From NCBI RefSeq assembly GCF_000143415.4, contig NW_003314310.1, forward strand, positions 1,118,611 to 1,182,610: a stretch of 64,000 nucleotides of DNA. The letters run 5' to 3'. The stretch is from Selaginella moellendorffii. Taxonomy: Eukaryota > Streptophyta > Lycopodiopsida > Selaginellales > Selaginellaceae. Shown piece by piece: positions 1-10,250 of the stretch. Within the stretch, counting starts at the first letter, position 1; the number at the start of each line of letters is the position of its first letter. Below the pieces are notes generated by a model. The model saw only the letters and a program-made list of their open reading frames with translations, had not been told where the DNA came from and searched no databases. A program made the position numbers and the translations under genes.

Positions 1-430
1 CCGTCGGATGAAGATCGTGCGGTCCCTGACGATTCTAGGGCGCCACTGTGCGGAAACAGCTTCTCAAATGTCATGCATTCTTTGTGTATTTAGCTTTCCC
101 CCTCGATTTGGGCTGTTTTGCTGTGTGTCGTGGATTGTGTGGTTCCATGTGGCTATGGCTGCTTTCGGCCATGGTTAAGGATTTTGCCTGTGCTGGAAGT
201 GTGGTGCAAAATCGGCGGATGTCTATAGGGTTTCAAGGTCTTGGATTTGGCCTTGGGTGCTTGTGTGTCTGGCTCATGAATGCTACTTTAATGCTGTCAC
301 TATGTGGCCTTAGACTGCATGGCAAAAGGCTTGGTTGATCCTTGTTAGCCAGAGGCAAGAGCAACTTTCTTTTGAAAATGTACTTGTTTATTGATCTAAA
401 AATGACGGGAGAGGATCCATCTGATCTACA
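1..430. other. No recognised gene at left edge
   Basis: A short forward open frame (48-338) is hydrophobic and Cys/Leu-rich, but I recognise no family in it and see no splice context. I treat this stretch as intergenic, with the 3' flank of the reverse-strand peptide pseudogene at its right end. Confidence 0.5.
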
Positions 431-714
431 CTAAAAGTGGAATCCTTTCTTCTCATCTTCCATAGACTTCTTCTTGCAAATGTTGATATTGATGTTGTTG
501 TTCTTGATCCTCCTGTGCTTGTGAGAGCCATGGACTGAAGAACCTCCATCTTCATGATCACAGGATGCAACGCTGGTTCTACCAATGATGAATCCTTCTC
601 ACCAACACCATCATCCAAAGACAAAAGCTCCCTTCTACAAAAAGAAGAAGAAGACAGTGCTATCTGGAGAGTGGCAAGAGCAAAAACCAGAAACAACTCC
701 AAAGAAGCCTTCAT
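431..714 (-). pseudogene. Frameshifted copy of the His-rich secreted-peptide gene
   Basis: Read on the minus strand from an ATG at 714, this begins with a signal peptide (MKASLELFLVFALATLQIA) closely matching the intact gene at 14604-14966. After about 55 codons the homology moves to another frame, in which the family C-terminus is preserved (VHGSHKHRR, then an Asn/Ile run, then IC, a Lys run and GFHF), ending at the conserved stop at 431-433. About 45 bases of the acidic His/Asp segment are missing. The bases just upstream (minus strand) still resemble the intact gene's leader, including a TTTAAGGCC box and a CAGCAAG..TTGATT stretch. Seen: the frame change. Inferred: loss of function, unless the shifted C-terminus is tolerated. 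Confidence 0.7.
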
Positions 715-1140
715 TGTTATTGATGAGTTTAATCAATGCTTGCTGAGTGCCAATGGTTGGAACATGGAGGCCTTAAATAATTACAAGTATGCATGCATTT
801 CATGCAATCAACCATTGCTTTATAAAATTTCAAAACTTATGCTATAAAGATATAATGCCAATATTCTGCTCCTCTCTTGATCAAATCCCACATTTCACAT
901 GTATTATTTATAGGAGGTCAAATATATTTTGGAGGTATGTCATTGATAGCATGGTTGCAGAAACCCATACTACCTTTTCATAATGATCGGCAGGTTGTAA
1001 ACCACACTTTGTCAAATTTGCAAGGACTGTTAACATGGATGAATGTAAATGAATGACAATCACGTTTTTAACTCTAGAGACCAGAGATTGTAATACCAAG
1101 AGCTAAAATGCATTGCATGTAGGTCCCATTCCTTTAGTTG

Positions 1141-1223
1141 TATATGTATATATATGTATATATATGTGTATGTATATATATGTATGTATATGTATGTATG
1201 TATATATGTATATATATATATAT
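1141..1223. repeat. TATATG/TGTA microsatellite
   Basis: About 80 bases of alternating TA, TATG and TGTA units without a fixed period. Such purine-pyrimidine tracts are length-unstable. The short peptides predicted through it (runs of Tyr, Ile, Met, Val) are artefacts. Confidence 0.9.
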
Positions 1224-1233
1224 GGCTTTTAAG

Positions 1234-1373
1234 TGTTGGCTGGGCCACCCGGCGAGGAGGGGTGTCGATCGGGGCGGGTGCGTGTGCCGGTTTCCCGGCG
1301 CTCGGGGGAGCAGCTAAATATGCATTCTGGAGTGTGTTTTGTTCACTGTGCAGTGTTTTCTCCAAAATAAATA
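1234..1373. mobile_element. Candidate 140-base insertion with TTAAG duplication
   Basis: A GC-rich block starting TGTTGG lies between two TTAAG pentamers (1229-1233 and 1374-1378) in otherwise AT-rich DNA. A 5-base duplication with a TG start is what an LTR-type insertion leaves, but the 3' end reads ..AAATA rather than ..CA, so a terminal-repeat element in miniature or a truncated LTR is only a possibility. Confidence 0.3.
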
Positions 1374-1389
1374 TTAAGTGGTGTTCCGG

Positions 1390-1512
1390 GAAGATAGTTT
1401 TATTAATCTACAAATGCAGAAGAGGATCCAACATTGAGGGTGGAAATTTCATTGAATCCATAAACTTCTTCCTGCAAATGTTGATATTGATGTCGATGTG
1501 GATGTTGTTGTG
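1390..1512 (-). pseudogene. 3' fragment of the His-rich secreted-peptide gene
   Basis: On the minus strand this keeps the family C-terminal block (an Asn/Ile/His repeat followed by ICRKKFMDS) and a 3' flank matching the intact gene (GGATCCTCT..CATTTGTAGAT.AATAAA). The signal peptide, acidic region and HGSHKHRR core are absent. This is a dispersed remnant, probably non-functional. Confidence 0.65.
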
Positions 1513-1537
1513 AGGAATGGGAGGCGCACAAGAAATT

Positions 1538-1800
1538 TCAGTGTACAAAGGAGTGCTGTGTTCGAATTCGTGCCTTAACGTGCTTGGGAAAATACAAAGT
1601 TGGCAGCCACTCTCCGTAGGCTTTTCTTGCCTCCTTTGCTCTCCTGGCCTCCTCATCTGTACAATCTCTTGCCCAGTGTCCTGGCTTCTTGCAAATGTTG
1701 AATCTCAAGCTCCAGCTCAATAGCCGTAAGCAGGACGAGATAGAATCAGTGAGTGATTTTGCCTGTGTAATGACAAGGCAAAGCAACAAGAAGTTTAAGA
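1538..1800 (-). pseudogene. Degenerate CCHC zinc-knuckle (gag-like) fragment
   Basis: The minus strand reads RFNICKKPGHWARDC followed by a charged DEEARRAKEARK stretch. This is a CX2CX4HX4C zinc knuckle whose first Cys position is occupied by Phe. It resembles the nucleic-acid-binding knuckle of retrotransposon gag proteins or of knuckle-containing RNA-binding proteins. No linked protease or polymerase is present, so it is probably a relic. Confidence 0.45.
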
Positions 1801-1985
1801 AAAGAAGAAGAACAATTTGTGCAGCAATCTCGCTCTCTTGCCAAGGATCAAGCACATAGCATCCTAAATCTACCATGTAAAGACAAGAGAAACAAAACAA
1901 GGATTTTGGAATGCTAGCTGCTGCTGGCTGTATGCTTGGCACTATTCTTATTCACACATAAAAAAGTGGAAGAGACAAAGCTAAG

Positions 1986-2280
1986 TTAGCCAAAAGTCAT
2001 AATGGTTATCTTGATTCCCTCAATAGAAAACCTAGATTGGTCTGTCTCCAAAGTTTTTGATCCTGGTGATGTTTGGATTGCCGTCCATTGCCCATTGCCG
2101 TACTGTGATCCCGCCTCTCGAGCATGAGAACTTTGTATTTTCTTGAGAGAGTTGCGGCAAGGAGCAATCCCACGGTTCCACCACCCACGATTATATATTC
2201 CGTAGAGATTGATCAAACAAAACTGCGCTAGAAGAATGTAGGCAACGATCGAGCCCATGTGCAAATCTTTAATGGAAGAA
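1986..2280 (-). pseudogene. Truncated GMC oxidoreductase copy
   Basis: On the minus strand the signal-peptide exon (GSIVAYILL) and the dinucleotide-binding segment (GGGTVGLLLAATLSRKYKVL, followed by MLER) match the intact GMC gene at 11519-13259. The two parts lie in different frames, and homology stops soon after the FAD motif. The upstream flank also aligns (CCCATG..CAAATCT.TAATGGAAGA). This is the left copy of the duplicated block. Confidence 0.7.
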
Positions 2281-2376
2281 AAACTACATGGATTTCTGGC
2301 TTAAAAAACCATATATCTAGAGTGATCTATCCACACATAATAAAAACGTGATGTTGTTGCTACCAAAAAGATTGTT

Positions 2377-2680
2377 GTGACCTTTTTACTGACTTTCATG
2401 ACAAGTCCAGATGCGGATCGCCGAGCACCTGGAGGACTGCACAGGTCTTATGACTCCCAGAGCAAACGACCTCGTCAACTCTTCGCTGGTGTGCGAGCTT
2501 GGATGATGTTCGAGGCTCACAGTGGTCCAGTTTTGAAGCAATATGATATAGCAGCGTACAGCGGCCATTCCAGTCTGAAAGCCCTGGAGTCCACGAAGAG
2601 CGTGGCTGATGCCATTAGCTGCGTTGCCAAGATGTACGCACTCGTGTGGTCCGGCCCCCCGGAAGGTGTTTGACAATAGG
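2377..2680 (+). pseudogene. PPR-gene fragment (duplicate of 13.5-14.2 kb)
   Basis: Scattered blocks match the PPR relic at 13470-14220, for example GATGCGGATCGCCGAGCACC, and a stretch around 2545-2630 encoding GHSSLKALESTK where the right copy encodes GHSSLKAMQSTK. The block follows the GMC fragment at the same spacing as in the right copy. No open PPR array remains. Confidence 0.6.
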
Positions 2681-2689
2681 TAGAAGAAC

Positions 2690-3433
2690 GAGCTCTGCTC
2701 TACAGCATTAGCTATATAAGAATATTAGTGAAGCCAAACGCCAAAACATTCATTACAGTTTGGGATACGAGAAGGGATTGCGATTCCAATAGCTGAAGAA
2801 CCTGTCTTCTGGGACGATCTGGCTGCTTGAAAGAAGCCCTGAAAGAAGCCAAGGAGAAGCTGCCAGACGGAAACCGCTCCAGAAAGTTTCACGACACAAT
2901 GTATACTTTTCATCAGGAGAAGATGTTTACAGTATATGACCATGTCGCACCTCTCTCTCATCAACTGCTTTAGAGTTTTTGGTAACTCTCCAGCTGAAAA
3001 TGCATCTATTTTCAATCTCTATAGAGAGGGAAGGCTTTGTCACCGCCGGACTTCTTCAATTTGGATCATACGAGGACTCCAACCTACAGAATGCACTATA
3101 CTATAGACCACCGAATGTTGGAAGAGCACAGTCAATTTCTAGCTCTTCCCTTACAGCGTTTGACATACGCTGAGCCAGATGCCCAGAATAAGCTGTGCGA
3201 TCAGGCTTACAAGTTGTCAAAGGTCTACTTCAATTTTAACATTTGAGCATAAGTCAACAGCATCACCACCCAAGAGCATGTTTTTGGCCCTGATCATTTG
3301 GAAGAACTCCCAATCTTCTTCACGGCTGCTGAGCTTTTTATAGATACTGGCCTTTATATTTTCTTCTGACGAACTTACACAAGAACTGCCTTCTCTTAGA
3401 TAGCCTTTCCATAAATACAAAACTACTTAAACA
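2690..3433. other. Intergenic, no recognised gene
   Basis: Several short frames exist on both strands (for example 2725-3015 minus and 3037-3246 plus), but none carries a motif I recognise. The stretch lies between two blocks of the degenerate duplication and may hold more PPR-derived sequence that has decayed past recognition. Confidence 0.4.
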
Positions 3434-3517
3434 TGTCAGAAGTGGGATTTGAACCCACGCCCTCGTGAGAGGAGCAGAACTTGAGTCTGCCGCCTTAGAC
3501 CGCTCGGCCATCCTGAC
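3434..3517 (-). tRNA. tRNA-Leu (CAA)
   Basis: The minus strand folds as a class II tRNA of 84 bases. The acceptor stem is GTCAGGA/TTCTGAC with discriminator A, the anticodon stem is GCAGA/TCTGC, and the loop CTCAAGT has anticodon CAA. There is a long variable arm and GGTTCAAATCC in the T arm. There is no intron and no encoded CCA. It is identical to the copy at 14349-14432. Confidence 0.95.
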
Positions 3518-3559
3518 AATATATGTTCATAATCTTAGATTTTGGTTTTTATCGAGCAA

Positions 3560-3586
3560 TGGTTGAATGCATGAAGCATTCAACCA
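3560..3586. promoter_or_regulatory. Perfect inverted repeat upstream of truncated peptide gene
   Basis: TGGTTGAATGC, a 5-base spacer ATGAA, and GCATTCAACCA form an 11-base perfect inverted repeat about 100 bases upstream of the ATG at 3689. It is conserved exactly in the intact copy (14475-14501). A TATATAAG box follows at 3617-3624. TGCATG (RY-like) occurs within and after the repeat. Confidence 0.5.
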
Positions 3587-3688
3587 CTTGGCAATGCATG
3601 CTGGAGTATAACATAATATATAAGGCCTGAAAGGTTTAGCAATTATTCAGCAAGAATTGATCAAGTTCCATTAACCTCTACTGCAATA

Positions 3689-3799
3689 ATGAAGGCTGCT
3701 TTGGTGTTGTTTCTGGTGTTGGCCTTTGCCACTCTCCAGATAGCTTCTTCTTCTTTGGGTAGACGGGAGCTCTTGCACACGAAATCTTCACGATTTTAA
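3689..3799 (+). pseudogene. Prematurely terminated His-rich secreted-peptide copy
   Basis: The promoter, TATA box and signal peptide (MKAALVLFLVLAFATLQIA) match the intact gene at 14604, and SLGRREL follows. The frame then runs into LLHTKSSRF and a stop after 36 residues. The acidic and conserved C-terminal parts are deleted, and the following sequence is already the flank of the SNF2 gene copy. Inferred to be a non-functional remnant inside the duplicated block. Confidence 0.75.
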
Positions 3800-3829
3800 G
3801 GAGCACAAATTAACAAACTGGAATAAAGT

Positions 3830-4030
3830 TTTGAACGGTCACCTCAAGCCCTGGTAGAGCATGGAGAAGCAGCGCCGGAGAATGGAGGCAAATCGAGCGG
3901 TCGCTTTGGCCGGGCACCAGATGTGTCCTGTCGCATTTCTCACCGCCAAAGCTGCAGCGTCTTGAGCAGATCTTCTCGGGAAGACGATTTAAAAGATCTG
4001 AAACGCCAAAAGTTGTGTTATTTTAAAATT
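3830..4030 (+). pseudogene. Internally deleted copy of the SNF2-HNH gene 5' end
   Basis: From 3830 the sequence parallels 15070-15190 (start codon, QRRRMEANRA codons, GGCGAATCG-type block). It then jumps to a segment around 3990-4025 matching 16018-16066 of the intact gene (GAAGACGATTTAAAAGATCT). The first-exon frame and the helicase motifs between are lost. This is the right end of the decayed duplicate. Confidence 0.7.
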
Positions 4031-4040
4031 AGTACTTGCC

Positions 4041-4762
4041 CAGGTGGTTAGTAAGGGTAAATTTGGTGCTAAAACTGATGCAATGCATCATGCCAACCAT
4101 TGTGCTGTTTTGTAGTTTGCCTGGAGCTGGATAACAAAGAAAAAGCTCCTGGTGAGATTTTTTTTTTTTCCCTCAAGGAAGCACTATAAATCTCTGGCCT
4201 ATCCTGGTTGGGGCGAATAATCTCAAACACCAATCCTTTATGTAACACATTAATATCACTAGTTTTTGGATTTACAATAATTTATAAGAAACAAATTAAA
4301 AAAAGGTTTATTGAAGTATAAAAGGAAAGAAAGTGCACCCTTTTTAAAAAATTTAGCAAGTTTGAGTTTTTTGCGCCAGCTGATCCCCCTTCTAACAACC
4401 TGGTTCCCCTGCCACATTACCAACTACGTGTCTTGCCTTAATTTGCAAAACAGAATCAGTATTGGCTACTACAATGTTATAGTAACTAATATTGATCCTG
4501 TATCGCAAAGTGAGGGAAGTAGGGCTGGAGAACTTAATCCAAGACTTAATCTGGGTAATAAATAAAGGTTTAAAATTTCAATCCCATATGTGATATTAAT
4601 ATATAAAAAAGAATTTTAATATTTTAATTCCTTCACTTAATGCTTTATACCTAGTTCATTTCAACCTAGTTCCTTGCAAAACGCTCCTCATGTTAGATTT
4701 ATATAAATTATCGTCAAAAGGGACGATGTTTTCACCGTGGATATGGAGTATATGTAGGGTTT
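4041..4762. other. Intergenic, AT-rich
   Basis: Low GC with many homopolymer runs. A forward open frame at 4311-4565 has no recognisable family and low-complexity composition. No gene supported. Confidence 0.5.
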
Positions 4763-5786
4763 ATGAGCGTGAGCAGTGCATTGACGTATGTTTTCAATGA
4801 AGGAGCTACTAGCTCAGCAACGCCAACAGGTACTAGTTTTGTCTTTCTCATTTGTGTTTGTTCTTGGAGCATTTTTCGTTTACATCGACTTTTCTCATCA
4901 CTTTTCTGTTCGTGTTTCTCATCAGGAGGCAGGAGAGATTCTGCTAGAGTCTCACAAGGCATTTATGTCCAATGAACCCGCGCAAGAGAAGCTCAAGGAG
5001 ATAGTAAAACTCAAAACAAGCAATGTAAAACTGGGGGACAACAGTGATTATAGCTTTGTCTCGGACATTTCAAGCTCCACTCTACGATATCACGCTTTCC
5101 TCAAAAGGTGGGAACAGATTCGGACTAATGTTTTTATTGCTTCCTTCTAACAACTTTCCAAACTTTTGAGTCCAGGAAAATGTGTCCCGCTCTTTAAAAA
5201 TCTAGCTCCTCCGCGGAGGAAGTCGCTTCAAGCGCTGGCTCCCGAAAAAGTCAGTTTCTCATGGTGAGCACATTTCTCTAAAATTCATCGGCTAGTCTGT
5301 TAAGATGTATTTTTTCGCAAAAGTTTGAGCTTCGTATTTAACGGGTTACAATCCTATCGTGATTGATCCTCCCTGGGTAAACAAGAGCATCCACCGAAGA
5401 TCAGTGTGCTAATTTACATTCTTCGCTTTCACTAACTTCGTCCCTTTTTTTTTCAGTTATCCAACTTTATCTTCCCTTGCAACAATTGGTGCTCTGATAG
5501 GCTTGTGGATAACAAATCGAAGCTTCATCAATTTGTAGAGAAAGAACGTTTTCCTGTCAGCTTGTGGTACTGGCTCAACGTCTGCATTTTTTTTTTTTCC
5601 GACTGTATTTTCTACCTTTGTAAAGCTGCAGATAGGTTACGTAAACCATCACAAGCCATTAGGCAAAATTGCTTTTATCTTTTGCTTCAAATTATGCACT
5701 CTATGCAGGATCACAACGATGTTCCTCACAGACGCGTTGCTATTAGTTACAAGGCCAATTCTTTGATGTCAGCAGCTGGCCGCTAG
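4763..5786 (+). CDS. Unresolved short multi-exon gene or relic
   Basis: Consistent GT..AG boundaries can join an exon at 4788-4829 to 4925-5107 (..EAGEILLESHKAF..), to a Ser-rich exon at about 5201-5257, and to an exon starting after a T-rich CAG at about 5456 that runs open to 5786. The assembled product is about 190 residues, charged and mostly non-hydrophobic, and matches no family I recognise. An alternative ATG is at 4763. Two frames are open in the last exon, so the model is uncertain. It could be a degenerate 5' portion of a larger gene. Confidence 0.25.
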
Positions 5787-6149
5787 CAATTCTGTACGTT
5801 GGAATAAAGAGGAGGATGCACAGCTTCATGCTCGAGCTCCGCTTCTCATTTCATTGCCGTGTCAAAAGACTTACTTGAACCAATGCTGAAGAAGTCCACA
5901 GAACATAGTTGGCTCCATTATGAAATCTGGATTGTAGTGGCAAGAATCATGAACCATGTGGTCCTCAGATAGCGTCAGAAAATCGAACTCGCTCCAGAAA
6001 ATAGCTTTTGCTTTGAAATCGAAGTGGTTCGTTTCCCCATCAAAACAGCTCCAAAGCTCTAACCGGTTTCGGGCAAGAAGTACTGTTTTTCTTGTTAAGT
6101 TTTAAAAAAAAAAAAAAACGGAAGGAAAGGATACCGCCTAGCGGGGACT
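5787..6149. other. Intergenic before the receptor kinase relic
   Basis: No signal-peptide exon for the downstream receptor kinase was found here. A 15-base A tract sits at 6104-6118. Otherwise nothing recognised. Confidence 0.45.
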
Positions 6150-8356
6150 TCTGCGACTGCTACACGATGCTCAGATCTCTACACGTTTACTAGCCAGCAG
6201 TATCGCAGGAATATCATCCAGGCTTTTGGTTCTCTGGCAAACACCACGGATTACAAGACGGTGATCATAAACAGCAACAAGAATGGCTCTACAGTTGACA
6301 CAGTGTTTGGCCTCCTACAATGCCGTGGAGACATTTCTTCCAGCGACTGCAATGCCTGCGCTTCGACTGCCATCAACTCTCTCAATGGATCCTGCGTCAG
6401 AAATTCTACAAAGGGGGGACGGGTGCAGGAAGAGACGTGTTTTCTACGCTACGAAGATCACTACTTCTTTTCGAATTACTCTGGAATCGACTCGGCTCTG
6501 GTGAACTGCTCGTCCGGCATCAGTAACTCCAGCCAGTACCGTTCGAACACAGACACCGGTTTTGCGTTTCTGAGAGACCGTATTCCAGGTAGTGCTGGTG
6601 GCTTCATGATAGCTGTTGCTGGAACTTCTCCCGACAACAGCGCGTACGTTCTGGGACAATGTGTTCGTGATCTGAGCACTTCTGACTGCACGACCTGCTT
6701 GGAGAAAGCCAGAAGCTCATTGTCCAGTACTTGGAATGGCAGAGATGGAGGAAGTTGCTACCTGGCTGAATGCAATATGCAGTACGAGAGTTTCAAGTTT
6801 TTTGGTGGAGTTCCCGTCAACGCAAGCAGCAGTACCGCGGTTTCCACTTCCGGCGGAGGTGATTGTTTTTCATTCTTATTGTTTGTTATATTTTTAAACC
6901 TTGTTGTCTTTCTGAAGGTAGCAACAAAGCAAGAAATGTAGGCATAATCGTGGGAGTAATCGCCGCAGTGCTGCTGGGTGTTGGTATAGTTCTTGGTATG
7001 AATTGGTGGTGGCGAAAATTGGTAAATTCATTTGAAGCCAGCTTGCTTGGAAGCACTTACGAATTTTCATTTCTGCGATAGCCAATGACTTACAATGTAC
7101 CTTGCATCGGGGGCCAGTTACGTTCCCATATCGGATGCTGAAATCGTCCACTGCAAACTTCGACGAAAGCACAAGCTCGGTGAAGGTGGCTTTGGTGCTG
7201 TTTACAAGGTTAAGTTTTATTGTTTTTGCAGCAGTGAAAACTCATGGATCTCTTCCTGAACAGGGATATCTTCCAGATGGATCCGAAGTGGCGATCAAAA
7301 AGCTCACCGTCACCTCCAAGCACGGTTAGCTTCAGTTTCTGAACGAAGTCAAGGCAATCAGCAGCGTGCAGCATCGGAACTTGGTAAAGCTGCTGGGATG
7401 TTCTATGGAAGGCACAGAAAGGCTTCTTGTCTATGAGCTCCTCAAGAACAACAGTTTGGAAAACGCTTTGTTCGGTACGTTTGATCGTTTGTACGTTTGT
7501 ACGTTTGATCTCTTTATACTTCTACAGATTGTATTGAAGCTGGCTGGCCGTGTCTCAGGCCCTGTAGAGAAGCCCCTGTCCTGGGAAACTCGCCATAACA
7601 TTCTCTTGGGAACTGCTCGTGGTTTAGCATATCTCCATGAAGACTCACAAATACGAATAGTACACAGGGACATCAAACCGAGCAACATTCTCCTGGATGA
7701 GTTCTACGAGGCCAAGATAGCCGACTTTGGATTGGCAAGGCTGTTCGAATCGTCCCATCAGCTGGAGGTTCTAACCACCAAAGCTGCAGGAACATAGTAA
7801 GTTCCATAGTACTTGATGTTTTACAACATGCTTTCGATGATCTTGCAGTGGCTACATGGCGCCAGAGTACGCACTCAATGGTCAGCTGAGCGACAAGATC
7901 GATGTTTACAGCTATGGAATCGTCATTCTGAAAACCGTGAGTGGCAAAAGAAACCGAGACAGATCACTGGTGGACGAGGTACTTGAAAAAATTAGTGTTT
8001 GTATTTAGATTTGTAAGGCTCGCGGAATTGTTTTCCAGGCATGGCAGATTCACGCTGACACAGGAGGGGTATTTCGCGACTTTGTGGACCCGAAACTGGA
8101 GAACGAAATTTCCAACAGCCAGGCGCTGCAGCTGGTGACACTGGCGCTCATGTGTACTCAAGGCTTGCCTCAGGCGCGGCCGTCAATGCCTCACGTCGTC
8201 GCGATGCTGGCAGGTTACTCAAACGCTCACGTTCCAGAGAACTTGAGCCGATCATCTTCAGTCTCCTACACAGCCATGCGATCCAATGACTCCACCAGGA
8301 TCTCCTCGGGAGCTTCCAATGAATCCCCGCAGATTTCCACCTTGGGGCCACGATAG
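6150..8356 (+). pseudogene. Cysteine-rich receptor-like kinase, disrupted
   Basis: Two DUF26/Gnk2 ectodomain repeats are present, each with the CX8CX2C motif (CRGDISSSDCNAC; CVRDLSTSDCTTC), followed by a transmembrane segment near 6945-7005 and a Ser/Thr kinase with HRDIKPSN and [16 protein letters not shown] and a C-terminal tail ending at 8356. Such kinases sit in the plasma membrane with the Cys-rich repeats outside. Two defects are visible. The glycine loop LGEGGFGAVYK is one base out of frame with the preceding exon (about 7168), and an in-frame TAG lies at 7327-7329 just after the Lys-bearing strand. No signal-peptide exon was found upstream. Introns are short, and the kinase lobe is otherwise well preserved, so the damage looks recent; an assembly error is the alternative. 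Confidence 0.75.
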
Positions 8357-9356
8357 TTCCATTTTGATTTTGGAGTTTGAGATGTGCGCTTTCAAAACGT
8401 AGCGAGTGAGAGTGATCTTCGTTTATGCAAACGTTCAAATAATTAATATATCCAGAATATTGAAGCATTTATCTGATTGTATAAGATAAATTCATTCAAA
8501 TTTTTTTATTCAGACTAAATAACCTAATTCTGAGGATGCTGCTGCTGCTGCTGTTGTTCCAAGAGTAATAGAATTTTTTAGAGGTCACAAAGTTTTGCGA
8601 AGTATCTGCTGGGGAACCACACCGCATTTATCACTGGTAAGATAGATCAATTCTCTTCTTTTTTGTGACTTTCTTCTTCTTTTCTTTTCCCTCCAAGAAT
8701 CCGGGGAGCTTTTCACCTGTGGAGATTGAGACTTTGTAAGTCGAAGAACTCCCTGTAAAGTTCTGGCTCTTTCCAATGTGGAATCCACACACTGGTTCTC
8801 TCCGGTAAAATGTTCCTTCTTGCTTCCTTGCGTGCTTCGCATCCAAGTCGTGAGTGAATCTATCTATTTCTTTCTCTTTTCTCTTCTAGCAATGAGGGAT
8901 ACAGGAAAAGGAGATGGCCGAGTTGTCAAAGCTTTTCGACTAGCGAAGCGCGGTCAGCTCGGCAGCCTTTCGTCCCCAGCAGCTGAAAACACCGGAGCTT
9001 TAGCATGAATAAAAAGGACCAGGCTCTCAGTGCTGTGGTTTTCCAACACGTGTACTCTGTAAAATGTCATGTTCGACCGCTCGCAACATTTGTCACAGAT
9101 TATATTCCTGTTTTGAAACATAGAAAGAAATAAAACATTAAGAGGATACAAGCTGACCATGCCATTCCCCATTCTCTGCAGGACACTGATTTCAAAAACC
9201 GCTTGAGATAAGACCATGGTTCCAGCCGAGAGAAACTTCGCGGAAGTTAAGCTCTTCACTTGCGAGAAACAGTATGTAAGCGTCCGTTTGATGCTTTTCC
9301 CGAGCTGGCCAGTGCCTGCCAGAAGATGGAATTGATTTCCTGGAGAAAAGGAAATT

Positions 9357-9445
9357 TCTTTGAAGACTCACCACTGGTTAGCTGTGGTCTCCATTTGCTG
9401 ACCATAGGAGCTGAGCGATGGAATTGCTTGTGGAAAAGCCACTTT
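9357..9445. repeat. Diverged dispersed repeat, copy 1
   Basis: Shares CTCACCACT, GGTCTCCATTTGCTG and GAGCGATGGAATTGCTTGT, in order, with 10160-10250. The spacing differs because of small indels. On the minus strand both copies have a partly open frame, but no known protein is evident. Confidence 0.55.
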
Positions 9446-10154
9446 GTCGAGCTCTTCGGATGAAGGGCTGCCGAGCTGGCTGCGCTTGGCTAGTCCAAAA
9501 GCTTGACAACTCAGCCATCACCTTTGCCTGTATCTCTCATTGTTCGAAGATACGGAATAAACAAATAGATACATACTCACGATTTGGATGCAAACCACAC
9601 AAGCGAGAAGAAAGAAAATTTATCCGCGAGAACCAGGGTGTGGCAAGCAACTTTGATAGCATTGGAAAGGGACAGAAAATTGAGTTCACAGGTTGAAGGC
9701 TCCATGACAGATGAGGTGTGGTTCCATGCTTCCCAAATTTTGTGAATTTTTACTTTGGAATACCATCTCCATACAAGAGAAATCAATCACCAAAGTCAAA
9801 CAAAATTTCCTGACCTCTTTGTGAACTTGAATAAAATCACACATTAGGAGAAATCTCCAATTTAGAGTGGTGGTAACAAGACCTTCCACAAAATGCCAAG
9901 GACACCTATTGATTCCTTCAGCCCCAGCTTTGTCACACTTATTATGGAGCATGGGTATAGAGTTCAAGAAGTTGGAGCTAAATGCTTCCTCATTGATACA
10001 AACTCTCACCAGATTTCTCTCCCAATTCTTCCAGCAGTAGCACTGGTAATCAGCTGCCTTTATTTGTACGTTGGAGAGAATAAGGTATATGCTAAGTTGT
10101 TTAAAGAAAACTGTTAACTACTCAATCCTGAATACAATGGAGAAAAAGAATCTT

Positions 10155-10250
10155 TAAAACTCACCACTCAAAGCTGCGGGTCTCCATTTGCTGCCACAAA
10201 TCGAAACACTGTAGGAGTCGAGCGATGGAATTGCTTGTAGAGAAGCAGTT
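10155..10250. repeat. Diverged dispersed repeat, copy 2
   Basis: The second copy of the repeat at 9357-9445, same orientation, about 800 bases away, also followed by a TGCTTGGC-type stretch. It may be an old tandem duplication of an exon of a lost gene. Confidence 0.5.

Larger units (their letters stand above)
715..1389. other. Intergenic, AT-rich with microsatellite
   Basis: No gene recognised. It contains a TATG/TGTA microsatellite (1141-1223) followed directly by a GC-rich 140-base block (about 1234-1373) flanked by TTAAG on both sides, which could be a small inserted element. Confidence 0.5.

Noticed and set aside
4311-4565. 84-residue plus-strand frame
   Set aside because: AT-rich, low complexity, no splice or promoter context and no known motif.
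8585-8846. Lys/Arg-rich minus-strand frame
   Set aside because: Open only through a T/C-rich stretch (8655-8700) that encodes Lys runs; no family recognised.
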